Assembly: GCA_945868485.1 (NCBI GenBank)
Contig: CAMBLS010000007.1
Span: 1 to 32,536 of the forward strand
Source of the DNA: an uncultured Lachnospiraceae bacterium
GTDB lineage: Bacteria; Bacillota; Clostridia; Lachnospirales; Lachnospiraceae
Length of the DNA: 32,536 nt
Direction: 5' to 3'
The stretch's first letter is position 1. Every line of letters begins with the position of its first letter. A program made the translations under genes and the position numbers. The notes beneath the pieces are model-generated. The model saw only the letters and a list, made by a program, of their open reading frames with translations. It was not told the DNA's origin and made no database searches. This document shows positions 7,931 through 15,904 of this stretch, piece by piece.

Positions 7931-7967
7931 AGAATAAGTCAAACCAATTATTGTGAAAACGTTAACA
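7931..7967 (-). promoter_or_regulatory. Promoter of the nucleotidase operon with an overlapping CcpA (cre) site
   Basis: TGAAAACGTTAACA at 7954-7967 matches the cre consensus TGWAANCGNTNWCA at every position. On the minus strand TTTTCA (7954-7959) can act as the -35, with a 17-nt spacer and TATTCT (7931-7936) as the -10, each 4 of 6 against consensus. CcpA bound here would cover the -35 and repress the operon when preferred sugars are present. The cre site ends one base before the frdB stop codon. Confidence 0.6.
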
Positions 7968-8651
7968 CTATAAGCGGGTTCGATTCAAATAACCTATTGA
8001 GGACAGAGTAGGCAGCTTCATAGGACAAATATCCCTGCAGGCAAGAGATTTAGAACATCCTGCCGCAAAGTGCCTGCGATATTCCTTCGCAATTGCCTTT
8101 TTTCGATTTTCAGAAGAAGTATAGAGCAGATACGCCTCGTTTGCCAGAACCGCTCCGTAAAACCTCCCCTCCCCACCCACATAATTGGGGCATACTTCCA
8201 GACACAATCCACACTTTATACATTTTGCGGCAGAATACCGATTGGCAAACTCCTTTTCGTTTTCAGCACTTTTTTCTCCCAAATACATTAATGCTGCCTT
8301 CTGATGCTCCAAAATACATGACCGATCCGTGACGAGATCAGAGACGACCGGAAATTTCGTCAGAGGCTCCAAAACAAGCAGCTCTTCTTCCGTTGTATCC
8401 ACAAATGTTCCACAGGCAAGTGCCGGTATTCCGTTTATGACCATGGCACAGCCGCCGCACATTTTCTGCATGCAGCTGCACTCCCATCGAATCCTTCTTG
8501 ATGGCACTCCATTCTCATCTATCAAATCATCCCGGTAATTGATTTCATCCAAAATCCCGGCAACTGTTTTTCGACCCTTGCCAAAAAAATCAAAGGTCTG
8601 CCAGTATGGAGCTGTTTCTGGCTCATCCTGTCTTTTTATCCGAATTTTCAT
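7968..8651 (-). CDS. frdB: Fumarate reductase/succinate dehydrogenase iron-sulfur subunit
   Basis: The 227-residue subunit passes electrons between the quinone/heme subunit and the flavoprotein. A plant-type 2Fe-2S centre is given by Cys60, Cys65, Cys68 and Cys80 (C-x4-C-x2-C-x11-C), with an additional Cys58. The C-terminal part holds CIKCGLCLEVCP for 4Fe-4S and CSKSLACRDICP for the second cluster. The start at 8651 has AAGGAG about 10 nt upstream and overlaps the end of frdA by 29 nt. The longer frame to 8708 only adds a stretch read from the end of frdA. Gene order is C-A-B. Whether the complex works as fumarate reductase or succinate dehydrogenase cannot be told from sequence; in a fermenting anaerobe fumarate reduction is more likely. 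Confidence 0.92.
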   Translation of the reverse strand: MKIRIKRQDEPETAPYWQTFDFFGKGRKTVAGILDEINYRDDLIDENGVPSRRIRWECSCMQKMCGGCAMVINGIPALACGTFVDTTEEELLVLEPLTKFPVVSDLVTDRSCILEHQKAALMYLGEKSAENEKEFANRYSAAKCIKCGLCLEVCPNYVGGEGRFYGAVLANEAYLLYTSSENRKKAIAKEYRRHFAAGCSKSLACRDICPMKLPTLSSIGYLNRTRL

Positions 8652-10293
8652 ACCATGCGCTCTCCTTTTCGCAGGATTCTGCTTCAAAATTAATCTGAAT
8701 CTGACCATCGACCAGTTCTGCGACAGAACATTTCTGAAACGCCTCTTTGGTTTCCGGAAAATCCTCTCTTATATGTGCACCTCTTGTTTCCTCTCTTGCC
8801 ATTGCTGAACACAGGATAGCTTTGGCAAGCAACAGCATAGAATCAATACGATAGTTCTCATACAAAGACACAGTGTGGTCAAACTTTATGGACTTCATCA
8901 CATTCAGATAAAGGTCCATTGCTTCCAGCCCCTCCGAAAGACCCTTCCGATTCCTTGTAATACCCAAGTTATCATTCATAATCTCTGCCAGATTCCTCAA
9001 AATGTATACACTGGGGAACTGGCTCCTGCTCTCTTTAATACGATTTAACAAGGCCTCTTCCTGCTCAATGTAGGATGCAAAGTTCTCTACACGGACTTTG
9101 ACAGCTTCTTCTCTATGAATCGCTTCTGCCGCCACTCTTCCGGAATAAACAGCTGCCATAAGGGAATTTCCTCCCAGCCGGTTGGCCCCGTGGTATTTCG
9201 ATGCACATTCCCCCACCGCATATAGACGAAGAATATTCGTCCTATGGTTCCGATCTACCCGAATACCACCCATAAAAAAGTGAATGGATGGCGCAACAGG
9301 GATAGGTTCTTTGGTGACATCCAGTCCGATATAGTCTTTACAAAGCTGATAAACCTCCTCCAGCCGTTCATGGATCAACTTTTCCCCGAGAAAGGAAATA
9401 TCGAGATATACCTGGGACGGACAATCATAGATGCAGCGGGAAACAATATCTCTGGACATCAGATTTCCCTTCGGACCGTATTTATCCTCCATGAAATAAA
9501 CTCGTTTTTCTCCGTCCAGATAGTAGAGCCGCCCACCCTCACCCCGGGCTCCTTCTGTAATGAGCATTCGCTTATAATCTGTTTCAATGGTGGTAGGATG
9601 ATACTGGATAAATTCCAAATTTCTCAGCTGTACCCCCTGAGAAAACAGACGCCCCGCTGCATAACCGTCACACAGTTCGGAACCGGTAGTTTTTCCAAAA
9701 AGCTTATTCTGTCCACCAGTGGCCAAAATAACTGCATCTGCATAAATTGCCTGAAGTACTCCGGTAAAGTACTGACAAAATAATGCGCCATAACATACCC
9801 CGTCCCTGATAAGCCCCGAATAAAAATGAAGCCCCAGCCTTCGCTGAATCCTGCCGTCAATCTCATACTCCCGGCACTTCTGAACGAGTGCTGTAACGAT
9901 TTGTTTCCCGGTTGAAGCTCCCGCATAAGCGGTTCTTTTACGGCTCTGACCGCCAAAAGCTCTCAGACTAATTGCACCGTCTTCCTTTCGGTTAAAGACA
10001 ACTCCCATCTGCTCCAACCATCGAAGATTCTCCGGCGCTCTTTCACAGAATTGCCGAACATCATCTTCATTTTCCAGATAACAGCCGCCTTTGATGGTAT
10101 CCATGGCATGGTGTACATAGGAATCATCCTCTCCGGCAGTACCTACTGCCGCATTGATTCCTCCCGCTGCCATTACCGACTGTGCTCGTTCAGACGGATA
10201 AGGTGAAACCAAAACCACATGATTCCCCATATCAGCTGACGCAATTGCCGCAGCTAGCCCAGAGATTCCAGACCCAATGATTAATATTTTCAT
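8623..10293 (-). CDS. frdA: Fumarate reductase/succinate dehydrogenase flavoprotein subunit
   Basis: The 556-residue FAD protein is the catalytic subunit interconverting fumarate and succinate. The Rossmann motif GSGISG is at 7-12. Catalytic-site signatures are present: QYHPTT, the EGARGEGG loop with the proton-shuttling arginine, HFFMGGIRVD, and HGANRLGGNSL with the substrate-binding arginine. In fumarate reductases and succinate dehydrogenases the FAD is bound to a histidine in an R-S-H-[ST] segment. Here the aligned segment reads RAQS (36-39), with Gln38 in that place, so FAD should be non-covalent, as in L-aspartate oxidase. The start at 10293 has GGAGG 9 nt upstream and lies 5 nt after the frdC stop. 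L-aspartate oxidase is the main alternative, but the frdB and frdC neighbours argue against it. Confidence 0.9.
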   Translation of the reverse strand: MKILIIGSGISGLAAAIASADMGNHVVLVSPYPSERAQSVMAAGGINAAVGTAGEDDSYVHHAMDTIKGGCYLENEDDVRQFCERAPENLRWLEQMGVVFNRKEDGAISLRAFGGQSRKRTAYAGASTGKQIVTALVQKCREYEIDGRIQRRLGLHFYSGLIRDGVCYGALFCQYFTGVLQAIYADAVILATGGQNKLFGKTTGSELCDGYAAGRLFSQGVQLRNLEFIQYHPTTIETDYKRMLITEGARGEGGRLYYLDGEKRVYFMEDKYGPKGNLMSRDIVSRCIYDCPSQVYLDISFLGEKLIHERLEEVYQLCKDYIGLDVTKEPIPVAPSIHFFMGGIRVDRNHRTNILRLYAVGECASKYHGANRLGGNSLMAAVYSGRVAAEAIHREEAVKVRVENFASYIEQEEALLNRIKESRSQFPSVYILRNLAEIMNDNLGITRNRKGLSEGLEAMDLYLNVMKSIKFDHTVSLYENYRIDSMLLLAKAILCSAMAREETRGAHIREDFPETKEAFQKCSVAELVDGQIQINFEAESCEKESAWYENSDKKTG

Positions 10294-10298
10294 AAATT

Positions 10299-10862
10299 TC
10301 ACCCTCCGAATCCAGTCCAAAGAGCAACAAATCTCGTCAACGCAACCATTGTAATGACCAGAAGCAGCCCGCAGAAAATCCCCAAAAGCCAATCAACCCG
10401 CTTCTGTACAGCGTCAGAACGAATCATTCCCATAGAAATCAAGCTGCGGCTAAACGATACTCCCAAGTGGGCAAAAATTGCTCCAAAGAACAAAAACTCT
10501 GTTATAAGAAGAAAGCATTTGTCAACTGAAGAGAGCGCCATACCGGTGACAATAAACCCAAATGCCTTTGTATGTAAGTGCAGCACAGCAATGATTACAA
10601 GCCCGCTGGCACGCTGCAATATGACCCGTCTGTTTTGCTTTTTATATTTCGAAAAATCAGCGCCGTCATGGAAAAAAAGCACAAGTATCAGACTGAGCAT
10701 GACATGGATTGCTACAGCAGCAGCCGTTTGGTGGGCAAGTCCCTTGCAGATGGAATAATCGTACCATCCTGTCAACATGGAATAACACATAGTCCCCAGA
10801 TGTCCCAGCAGGAATCCTATGATTATCCATGAACAAATTGTGTTAAATTTTTTTAAAAACAT
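10299..10862 (-). CDS. frdC: Fumarate reductase/succinate dehydrogenase cytochrome b membrane subunit
   Basis: The 187-residue protein has about five membrane helices and several histidines placed in or next to helices (GHLGT near the N-terminus, LAHQT, AIHVML, LHLHTKAFGF, AHLGVSFSR), as expected for a heme b anchor of the SdhC/FrdC type that exchanges electrons with quinone. Sequence alone does not fix whether one or two hemes bind. I start it at the ATG at 10862, because GGAGG lies 5 nt upstream. A GTG four codons earlier is possible but would place the ribosome site inside the gene. It is the first gene of frdCAB, each gene following within a few bases. Assignment rests on operon position plus topology more than on close sequence recall. 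Confidence 0.82.
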   Translation of the reverse strand: MFLKKFNTICSWIIIGFLLGHLGTMCYSMLTGWYDYSICKGLAHQTAAAVAIHVMLSLILVLFFHDGADFSKYKKQNRRVILQRASGLVIIAVLHLHTKAFGFIVTGMALSSVDKCFLLITEFLFFGAIFAHLGVSFSRSLISMGMIRSDAVQKRVDWLLGIFCGLLLVITMVALTRFVALWTGFGG

Positions 10863-10925
10863 TTCTACCTCCACATCAATTTACTCCAGCGAATCATGTA
10901 AAAAAGCACAATAAACCATAACGAA

Positions 10926-10931
10926 ATTATA
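10926..10931 (-). promoter_or_regulatory. Possible -10 element of frdCAB
   Basis: The minus strand reads TATAAT here, 64 nt upstream of the frdC start, in the short gap between frdC and the phosphatase gene. No convincing -35 lies 16-18 nt further upstream, so the element may need an activator or may be a chance match in AT-rich DNA. Confidence 0.3.
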
Positions 10932-10955
10932 ACCTTTCCATTCTCCATTTATTGG

Positions 10956-12713
10956 TTATATTCTATATTCTATTCCCTTTTTACACTGCTCTTTGTATTC
11001 CAGACAGAGCATGGTAATATCATCAAACTGCGGGACATCTCCTACGAACAGATCTACATCCCCTTTCACTCTCTTCAGCAGCACTTCCGGCGTAGTGTCC
11101 TTATTCCGATTCAGACATTGACACAGTCTTTCACTTCCATACAACTCACTATTTGCATTGGTGGCTTCCGGCACTCCATCTGTATAGAGAAACAATCTGT
11201 CACCCACTTCGAGTTGTACACTTTCTTCCTTGTATTGCATCTGTTCCATGCCCGCCAGGACAAAACCGGCTTTCACTTTATACGGCTCAAAGTTATCATT
11301 CTTCCGACAAATATAGGGTATCTCATGCCCTGCATTCACATAACGCAATTCTCCGGTCACCAAATCCAGAACTCCTTCAAATGCCGTGATGAACATGCCC
11401 TCGCTATTGGAAGCACACAACAGATTATTCACATCGGTAAATACATCCCCCAGGGATCCCTTAGGCTGGGTATGATCTTTGATCAATGTTTTGCCAATCA
11501 CCATAAATAAAGCTGCCGGAACCCCTTTTCCGGATACATCTGCCATCACAACTGCCAGATGTGTATCATCTACCATAAAGAAATCATAAAAGTCACCGCC
11601 CACCTCTTTTGCCGGGTTCATAGTGGCATATATATCAAATTCATTCCGATCCGGGAATGCCGGAAAAGTACTTGGCAGCATAGAGGACTGAATATGTGTC
11701 GCCACATCCAGTTCCGCCCCTATACGTTCTTTCTCCGCAGTAACCTTGGTTAAATGCTCCATATACTCATCCAAATCCGTAATCATACGCACATACGATT
11801 TTGCCAGATTTCCCACTTCCATATGGTCATTCACATACGGAGCACAGGCATCTTTAAAATCTTTAGAATTAAGTTTCTCTCCTCCCAGCTGTACATAATT
11901 ATTGGCGAGATGTGCCAGTTTTTCAATAGGAACCGTAATCCGTTTCTCCATATAAAGCAAAAAAGCAATTTCCACCAGAAAAAATATATTAATCGTGGTG
12001 GCTATATTGGTCCAAATTCTGGTCCATAAATACTGAGGTTGTGTAGAAACATGCACAGCCTCTCTCCAGGAAGTAATTCCCGTCAAAAAAGCTGCCAGGA
12101 GCACCAGCATCAAAAAAATCAATATCAAGCGCTCATTTAAAGAAATGTGGCGTTCCCGCCAGACAGACACTAGCGTAAATAACGGCAATCCCAACACATA
12201 ACAAAAATCCAGATTGTTCAAAAACATCATGAACGTGGCCTTGGAAAATACCTCTGTAATTCCAAAGGCTTTCATCTCCATTCCCAAAAGAATTGTAACT
12301 ACTGCTGAATCCACCAAAATAATCAACATGTATTTCAACACATGGGCTGTGGTGTCCATCTTCGGAAATGATGGCTTTTCTTCTCCACGTAAAGGTATGC
12401 GATACCACAACAGATATGGCAATATTCCCATCAAAAACTGAATCGGGAAACTACAGATGCACATACTTAGGGAATATCCCGTTCCTATGTCTGCAATCAA
12501 ATTTGCCACAGCACACCCTAATGCACCCCAGAAACCATATATCATCCCAAAGAGCGGTGGAAACACCGCTGCAGGTCGCATTTCTGCTACAGGCATCAGG
12601 GAAAAAAAGTGCCGAACCGGCATAGTGACAATAAAATACACCACTGCCGACAGGATAAAATACTGTAATCCTTTTTTCCAGTTTAAATTCTCTCCCGTAA
12701 TATTTTGTGCCAT
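10956..12713 (-). CDS. Membrane SpoIIE/RsbU-type PP2C serine phosphatase with HAMP-like linker
   Basis: The 585-residue protein has a membrane domain of about seven helices (about 10-245), then a HAMP-like linker beginning after ITVPIEKLAHLANNY, then a PP2C phosphatase domain of the SpoIIE/RsbU class (about 335-575). The phosphatase signatures are the entry helix ATHIQSSMLP, EVGGDFYDFF, MADVSGKGVPAALFM, YTDGVPEATN and QFDDITMLCL, which supply the metal-binding aspartates. Such enzymes dephosphorylate STAS anti-anti-sigma proteins in partner switching. The membrane part, with MRPAAVFPPLFGMIYGFWGALGC, resembles an ECF-type substrate-binding component, suggesting ligand sensing; that is inference. 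AGGAG lies 7 nt before the chosen start at 12713. An upstream frame to 12770 overlaps the preceding gene. No STAS or anti-sigma gene is adjacent. Confidence 0.88.
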   Translation of the reverse strand: MAQNITGENLNWKKGLQYFILSAVVYFIVTMPVRHFFSLMPVAEMRPAAVFPPLFGMIYGFWGALGCAVANLIADIGTGYSLSMCICSFPIQFLMGILPYLLWYRIPLRGEEKPSFPKMDTTAHVLKYMLIILVDSAVVTILLGMEMKAFGITEVFSKATFMMFLNNLDFCYVLGLPLFTLVSVWRERHISLNERLILIFLMLVLLAAFLTGITSWREAVHVSTQPQYLWTRIWTNIATTINIFFLVEIAFLLYMEKRITVPIEKLAHLANNYVQLGGEKLNSKDFKDACAPYVNDHMEVGNLAKSYVRMITDLDEYMEHLTKVTAEKERIGAELDVATHIQSSMLPSTFPAFPDRNEFDIYATMNPAKEVGGDFYDFFMVDDTHLAVVMADVSGKGVPAALFMVIGKTLIKDHTQPKGSLGDVFTDVNNLLCASNSEGMFITAFEGVLDLVTGELRYVNAGHEIPYICRKNDNFEPYKVKAGFVLAGMEQMQYKEESVQLEVGDRLFLYTDGVPEATNANSELYGSERLCQCLNRNKDTTPEVLLKRVKGDVDLFVGDVPQFDDITMLCLEYKEQCKKGIEYRI

Positions 12714-12759
12714 ATCTCTTCTCCTATCTCCAAACAAATGCCACCGGACATATTTTTTA

Positions 12760-14772
12760 TTACGGTTCAACTATATTAAAGTATTTATAGTCACTAATTG
12801 TCTCGATTGCATCAGTAAGTTTTTTCAGATAACTCTCATCTCCTTCCTGAACAATCAAATCTGATATTTTATCTGCATTTTTTGAAATGATTGCTAACAA
12901 TCCCATCTTATTTGTTGTCCATGTAACATCTGCCTCCTCTAATGATGTATTTTTCTGATACATGACAACACCATTTTTAACAATCAACACATAATTTTTA
13001 TCCGGAAGAACAAGATTTGCTGTAAAGCTAAGGTCTTGCACCTTCGTTGTATCTACCAGAATTCCTATGTATTCCAATATCATCTCTGGTGTCATGTGAC
13101 TTACTGCTTCACCACTAGAAGACGCTCGCGTATCCGGATCCGTATTTGTCCCATTTCTAAGCTCCTGCGCCGCACTAAAATATGCATTTCTCCATGGTCC
13201 TGACTCTGCCTGGTATCCAAGCTGCTCAAGGGCATCTGCACATAAATATCGGGCATCTGTATTAGTTGGATCGGCATATACAAGCAAATTGGTAATCTCT
13301 GCTACCCATTGATATTCACCCTTGTCATAGTCCGCTTTTGCTTTTTTAAGAACCTCATTAATATCACCAAAATATTCTACATATTTTTTGGCTGACTCAC
13401 TTGGCTGTAGTTCAGCCAAATGTACGGGGTTTGCATCATACCATCCCATATATTTTTCATATACTGCTTTTGAATTATGAGCTACGGTTCCATAATACTG
13501 TCTGGTATACCAAACCTTCTCAAATTCTTCAGGCAACCTAATCATGTTGGCAATCTCAGCCTCCGTGTAACCCTCGTTAATATATAGAAGCGTCTGGTCA
13601 TTAATGTACTTATAAACAGCTGCCGTATTGGTGATATATTCCTTTATCGTATCATTTTCCCAATGTGGCCAGTTATGTGACTGAAACACCACTTCCGCTT
13701 CATCGCCATACAAACTCAGTGATTCCATAAGATATTCAGCCCATGCATTACCATCTCTGACCTGGGCACCACGCAGGGTATACAGATTGTGAAGTGTACC
13801 TGTACAATTTTCTGCCATCCAAAGGGCTTTTTTATCAGCAATCCACATATTCATTTCAGCAGGTGCTTCTGTTCCCGGAGTAAGCTGAAACTCAATCTCA
13901 ACACCATCTATCGTATGTTTTTCACCTGTTTGAGTAATATTTAATGTTGGGGAAATATATGAGGTTATTCCCTTCGACTGCCCCATTCCTATACCAATAC
14001 ACAGGGAACCTTTTTCACCCGGTTCAAGAATGGTTCCATACTGATAGCTGGCCCTTCTTGCCATAGCAGTACCTGCATAAACATTTTCGCTAACTGCATG
14101 CTCTTCAAAACCATCAGGTGCTATCACTTCTACATTACCTGCTAATACATCTTCTTCTGAAATAACACCCTTTACTCCGCCATAATGATCTATATGGGAA
14201 TGGCTGTAAATGACAGCTTTTATTGGATATTCGCCTAATTCCTCCGTCACAAGTTCTAAAGCCGCTTTTGAGCACTCCACTGACATGAGAGGATCCACAA
14301 CAATCCACCCTGTTTCCCCTTTAATAAATGTGATATTTGCCATATCGTATCCGCGCACTTGGTAAATGCCCTCAGCCACCTCAAATAAGCCATAGATATG
14401 GTTTAGTTGGGTATTCCTCCAAAGGCTCGGATTCGCTGTATCCGGTGAGTCACTCTCAACAAAGGAATATGCTGTCTGGCTCCAAATAACCTTTCCATTT
14501 TCATCTTTAATATCAAGCGTTTCCGGAGCTGCGATAAGTCCTCTTGTTGCATTCTCAAATTCATCCTTGTCGTCAAAATCCAGCAAGGCATATACTTCAT
14601 TATTTAGATCAATGGTATATTGAGATGCTCCTTTGACTTCCCCATTCAGTCCCAAATCTTCAGATGGGATATCTGGATTTTTTACCGATTCCTGATGGTT
14701 GCATCCCATCACTCCTGCTACCATGGATACTGCAATAAAAATTGCACTTAATTTTGAAATTTTCTTTTTCAT
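12760..14772 (-). CDS. Alkylsulfatase (SdsA/BDS1-like metallo-beta-lactamase fold) lipoprotein
   Basis: The 670-residue protein should hydrolyse alkyl sulfates such as SDS-like detergents. A lipobox VMGC (21-24) predicts lipid anchoring outside the membrane. The metallo-beta-lactamase domain holds HSHIDHYGG (near 190) for the two zinc ions, the AENCTGTLHNLYTLRGAQVRD segment and QSHNWPHW for the remaining ligands, all typical of SdsA1-type enzymes. A helical dimerisation domain follows (about 395-530), then a C-terminal SCP2-like domain (about 545-665) thought to hold the alkyl chain. Length fits the family. GGAGG lies 4 nt before the ATG. It sits 46 nt upstream of the phosphatase gene and may be co-transcribed with it. 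Natural substrates in the gut could be host or dietary sulfate esters, which is inference. Confidence 0.92.
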   Translation of the reverse strand: MKKKISKLSAIFIAVSMVAGVMGCNHQESVKNPDIPSEDLGLNGEVKGASQYTIDLNNEVYALLDFDDKDEFENATRGLIAAPETLDIKDENGKVIWSQTAYSFVESDSPDTANPSLWRNTQLNHIYGLFEVAEGIYQVRGYDMANITFIKGETGWIVVDPLMSVECSKAALELVTEELGEYPIKAVIYSHSHIDHYGGVKGVISEEDVLAGNVEVIAPDGFEEHAVSENVYAGTAMARRASYQYGTILEPGEKGSLCIGIGMGQSKGITSYISPTLNITQTGEKHTIDGVEIEFQLTPGTEAPAEMNMWIADKKALWMAENCTGTLHNLYTLRGAQVRDGNAWAEYLMESLSLYGDEAEVVFQSHNWPHWENDTIKEYITNTAAVYKYINDQTLLYINEGYTEAEIANMIRLPEEFEKVWYTRQYYGTVAHNSKAVYEKYMGWYDANPVHLAELQPSESAKKYVEYFGDINEVLKKAKADYDKGEYQWVAEITNLLVYADPTNTDARYLCADALEQLGYQAESGPWRNAYFSAAQELRNGTNTDPDTRASSSGEAVSHMTPEMILEYIGILVDTTKVQDLSFTANLVLPDKNYVLIVKNGVVMYQKNTSLEEADVTWTTNKMGLLAIISKNADKISDLIVQEGDESYLKKLTDAIETISDYKYFNIVEP

Positions 14773-14859
14773 CTTCCCTCCTGCTTTGCTTAATGTCTGC
14801 TCATTACGAACTTATTTCTCTACTCCATCAGACAATATCAGCTAAAAAATGTTCCAATG

Positions 14860-14869
14860 TGCTTAAGCA
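14860..14869. promoter_or_regulatory. 10-bp palindrome upstream of the alkylsulfatase gene
   Basis: TGCTTAAGCA is a perfect palindrome about 90 nt upstream of the alkylsulfatase start, in a 232-nt intergenic stretch that also holds the terminator of the EamA gene. It could be an operator. A single short palindrome is weak evidence. Confidence 0.2.
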
Positions 14870-14959
14870 ACATCATCTTTAATAATATAATGCTCCTTTT
14901 GTCACAATTTTCCTGCATTTATTTTAATATTTTTTATTATTCTTTTCAATAACTCTTCA

Positions 14960-14988
14960 AAATAAATAAGGCTGCACAAAGCAGCCCC
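14960..14988 (-). terminator. Intrinsic terminator of the putP-EamA operon
   Basis: On the minus strand GGCTGC (14986-14981), a five-base loop and GCAGCC (14975-14970) form a GC-rich hairpin followed by TTATTTATTTT. It lies 16 nt after the EamA-transporter stop codon. Confidence 0.75.
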
Positions 14989-15004
14989 ATCTCATAACCA
15001 CTAT

Positions 15005-15904
15005 TTATTTTTCACTGTTACAATTCTTTTTTGTGTTCACATTTATGAGTACAATCGACCCCAGCACCAGACAAATCCCAATCAAATTCTGAAGTGTCAT
15101 TTCTTCCTTATACATAAACACACCAACCAGTGTCGCTACCACCGGCTCAATGGATGCCAGCACTGATGCTGTTCCGTTTTCCATTCCCTTAAGCCCCTTG
15201 GTATAACTTAAATAAGGAAGTAAAGTTACCACCAGTACCAAAAGCACCGTTTTAATCAAAAGTCCTGCGCTGCTTCCCAGTGTCACAAAAACGGCCCCTG
15301 CATCCACAAAAGAGAAGGTTGCAATTGTTGCAAAGAGAAATGTATAAAAAGAAATTGTGGCAGAACTATAATTTCTTTCCAATGCATACCTTCCGAAAAT
15401 ACTGTAAAGAGCGTATCCAAATCCGGCACCTAATCCATACAGAATTCCTGTAGCAGAAAGTGTTCCACCGCCACCCACAATTCCGGACACGAACGCACAT
15501 CCTACAAAAGCAAGTCCAAGGGCAGCCAACTTTCTTCCTGACAGTCTTTCCTTAAATAATACAGCGGACATCAGCATCACAAATGTTGGTGCCGTATAAA
15601 GCAGTACTGCTGCCACTGACAGAGAAGTAAGCGTCATGGTCTTAAAATAACAATAATTAAAAAATGCCACGCTGAAAGCACCTGTCCCAACAAAACACCA
15701 AATATCCTTAAGCCTGATCTTAAGTGCCTTCCTGTCAAAAACAAGAAGTCCTGTCAGCATACATATAAAAGCAACTGCTCCACGGATAAAACAAATATCC
15801 ATGGAGCCAAGCCCTACTATATTTAAAGTTCTTACCAGCAGCCCCATAAAGCCCCAAAGGCTTCCTGCTGCCAACACATAAATTGCCGAAAACTTATTCT
15901 TCAT
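15005..15904 (-). CDS. EamA/DMT-superfamily transporter
   Basis: The 299-residue product has ten predicted membrane helices arranged as two EamA repeats (about 8-140 and 150-290), the standard size and layout of drug/metabolite exporters of the RhaT/YdcZ type. The repeats show the usual GxxxxxxxR start (WGFMGLLVRTLN) and a closing PVVATLVGVFMYKEEMTLQNLIGICLVLGS segment. The substrate is not predictable; amino acids or metabolites are common. I use the ATG at 15904, which overlaps the end of putP by 11 nt; a TTG one codon earlier is possible. The ribosome site is poor (AGAAG), so translation probably depends on putP. A terminator hairpin follows. Confidence 0.88.
   Translation of the reverse strand: MKNKFSAIYVLAAGSLWGFMGLLVRTLNIVGLGSMDICFIRGAVAFICMLTGLLVFDRKALKIRLKDIWCFVGTGAFSVAFFNYCYFKTMTLTSLSVAAVLLYTAPTFVMLMSAVLFKERLSGRKLAALGLAFVGCAFVSGIVGGGGTLSATGILYGLGAGFGYALYSIFGRYALERNYSSATISFYTFLFATIATFSFVDAGAVFVTLGSSAGLLIKTVLLVLVVTLLPYLSYTKGLKGMENGTASVLASIEPVVATLVGVFMYKEEMTLQNLIGICLVLGSIVLINVNTKKNCNSEK

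Noticed and set aside
7975-7991. tRNA T-loop-like GGTTCGATTC
   Set aside because: It lies inside the 3' end of frdB, the flanking bases do not pair into a T stem, and no acceptor or anticodon arm is present.
9244-9783. 179-residue plus-strand frame antisense to frdA
   Set aside because: Complement of a conserved flavoprotein gene with no ribosome site or family match.
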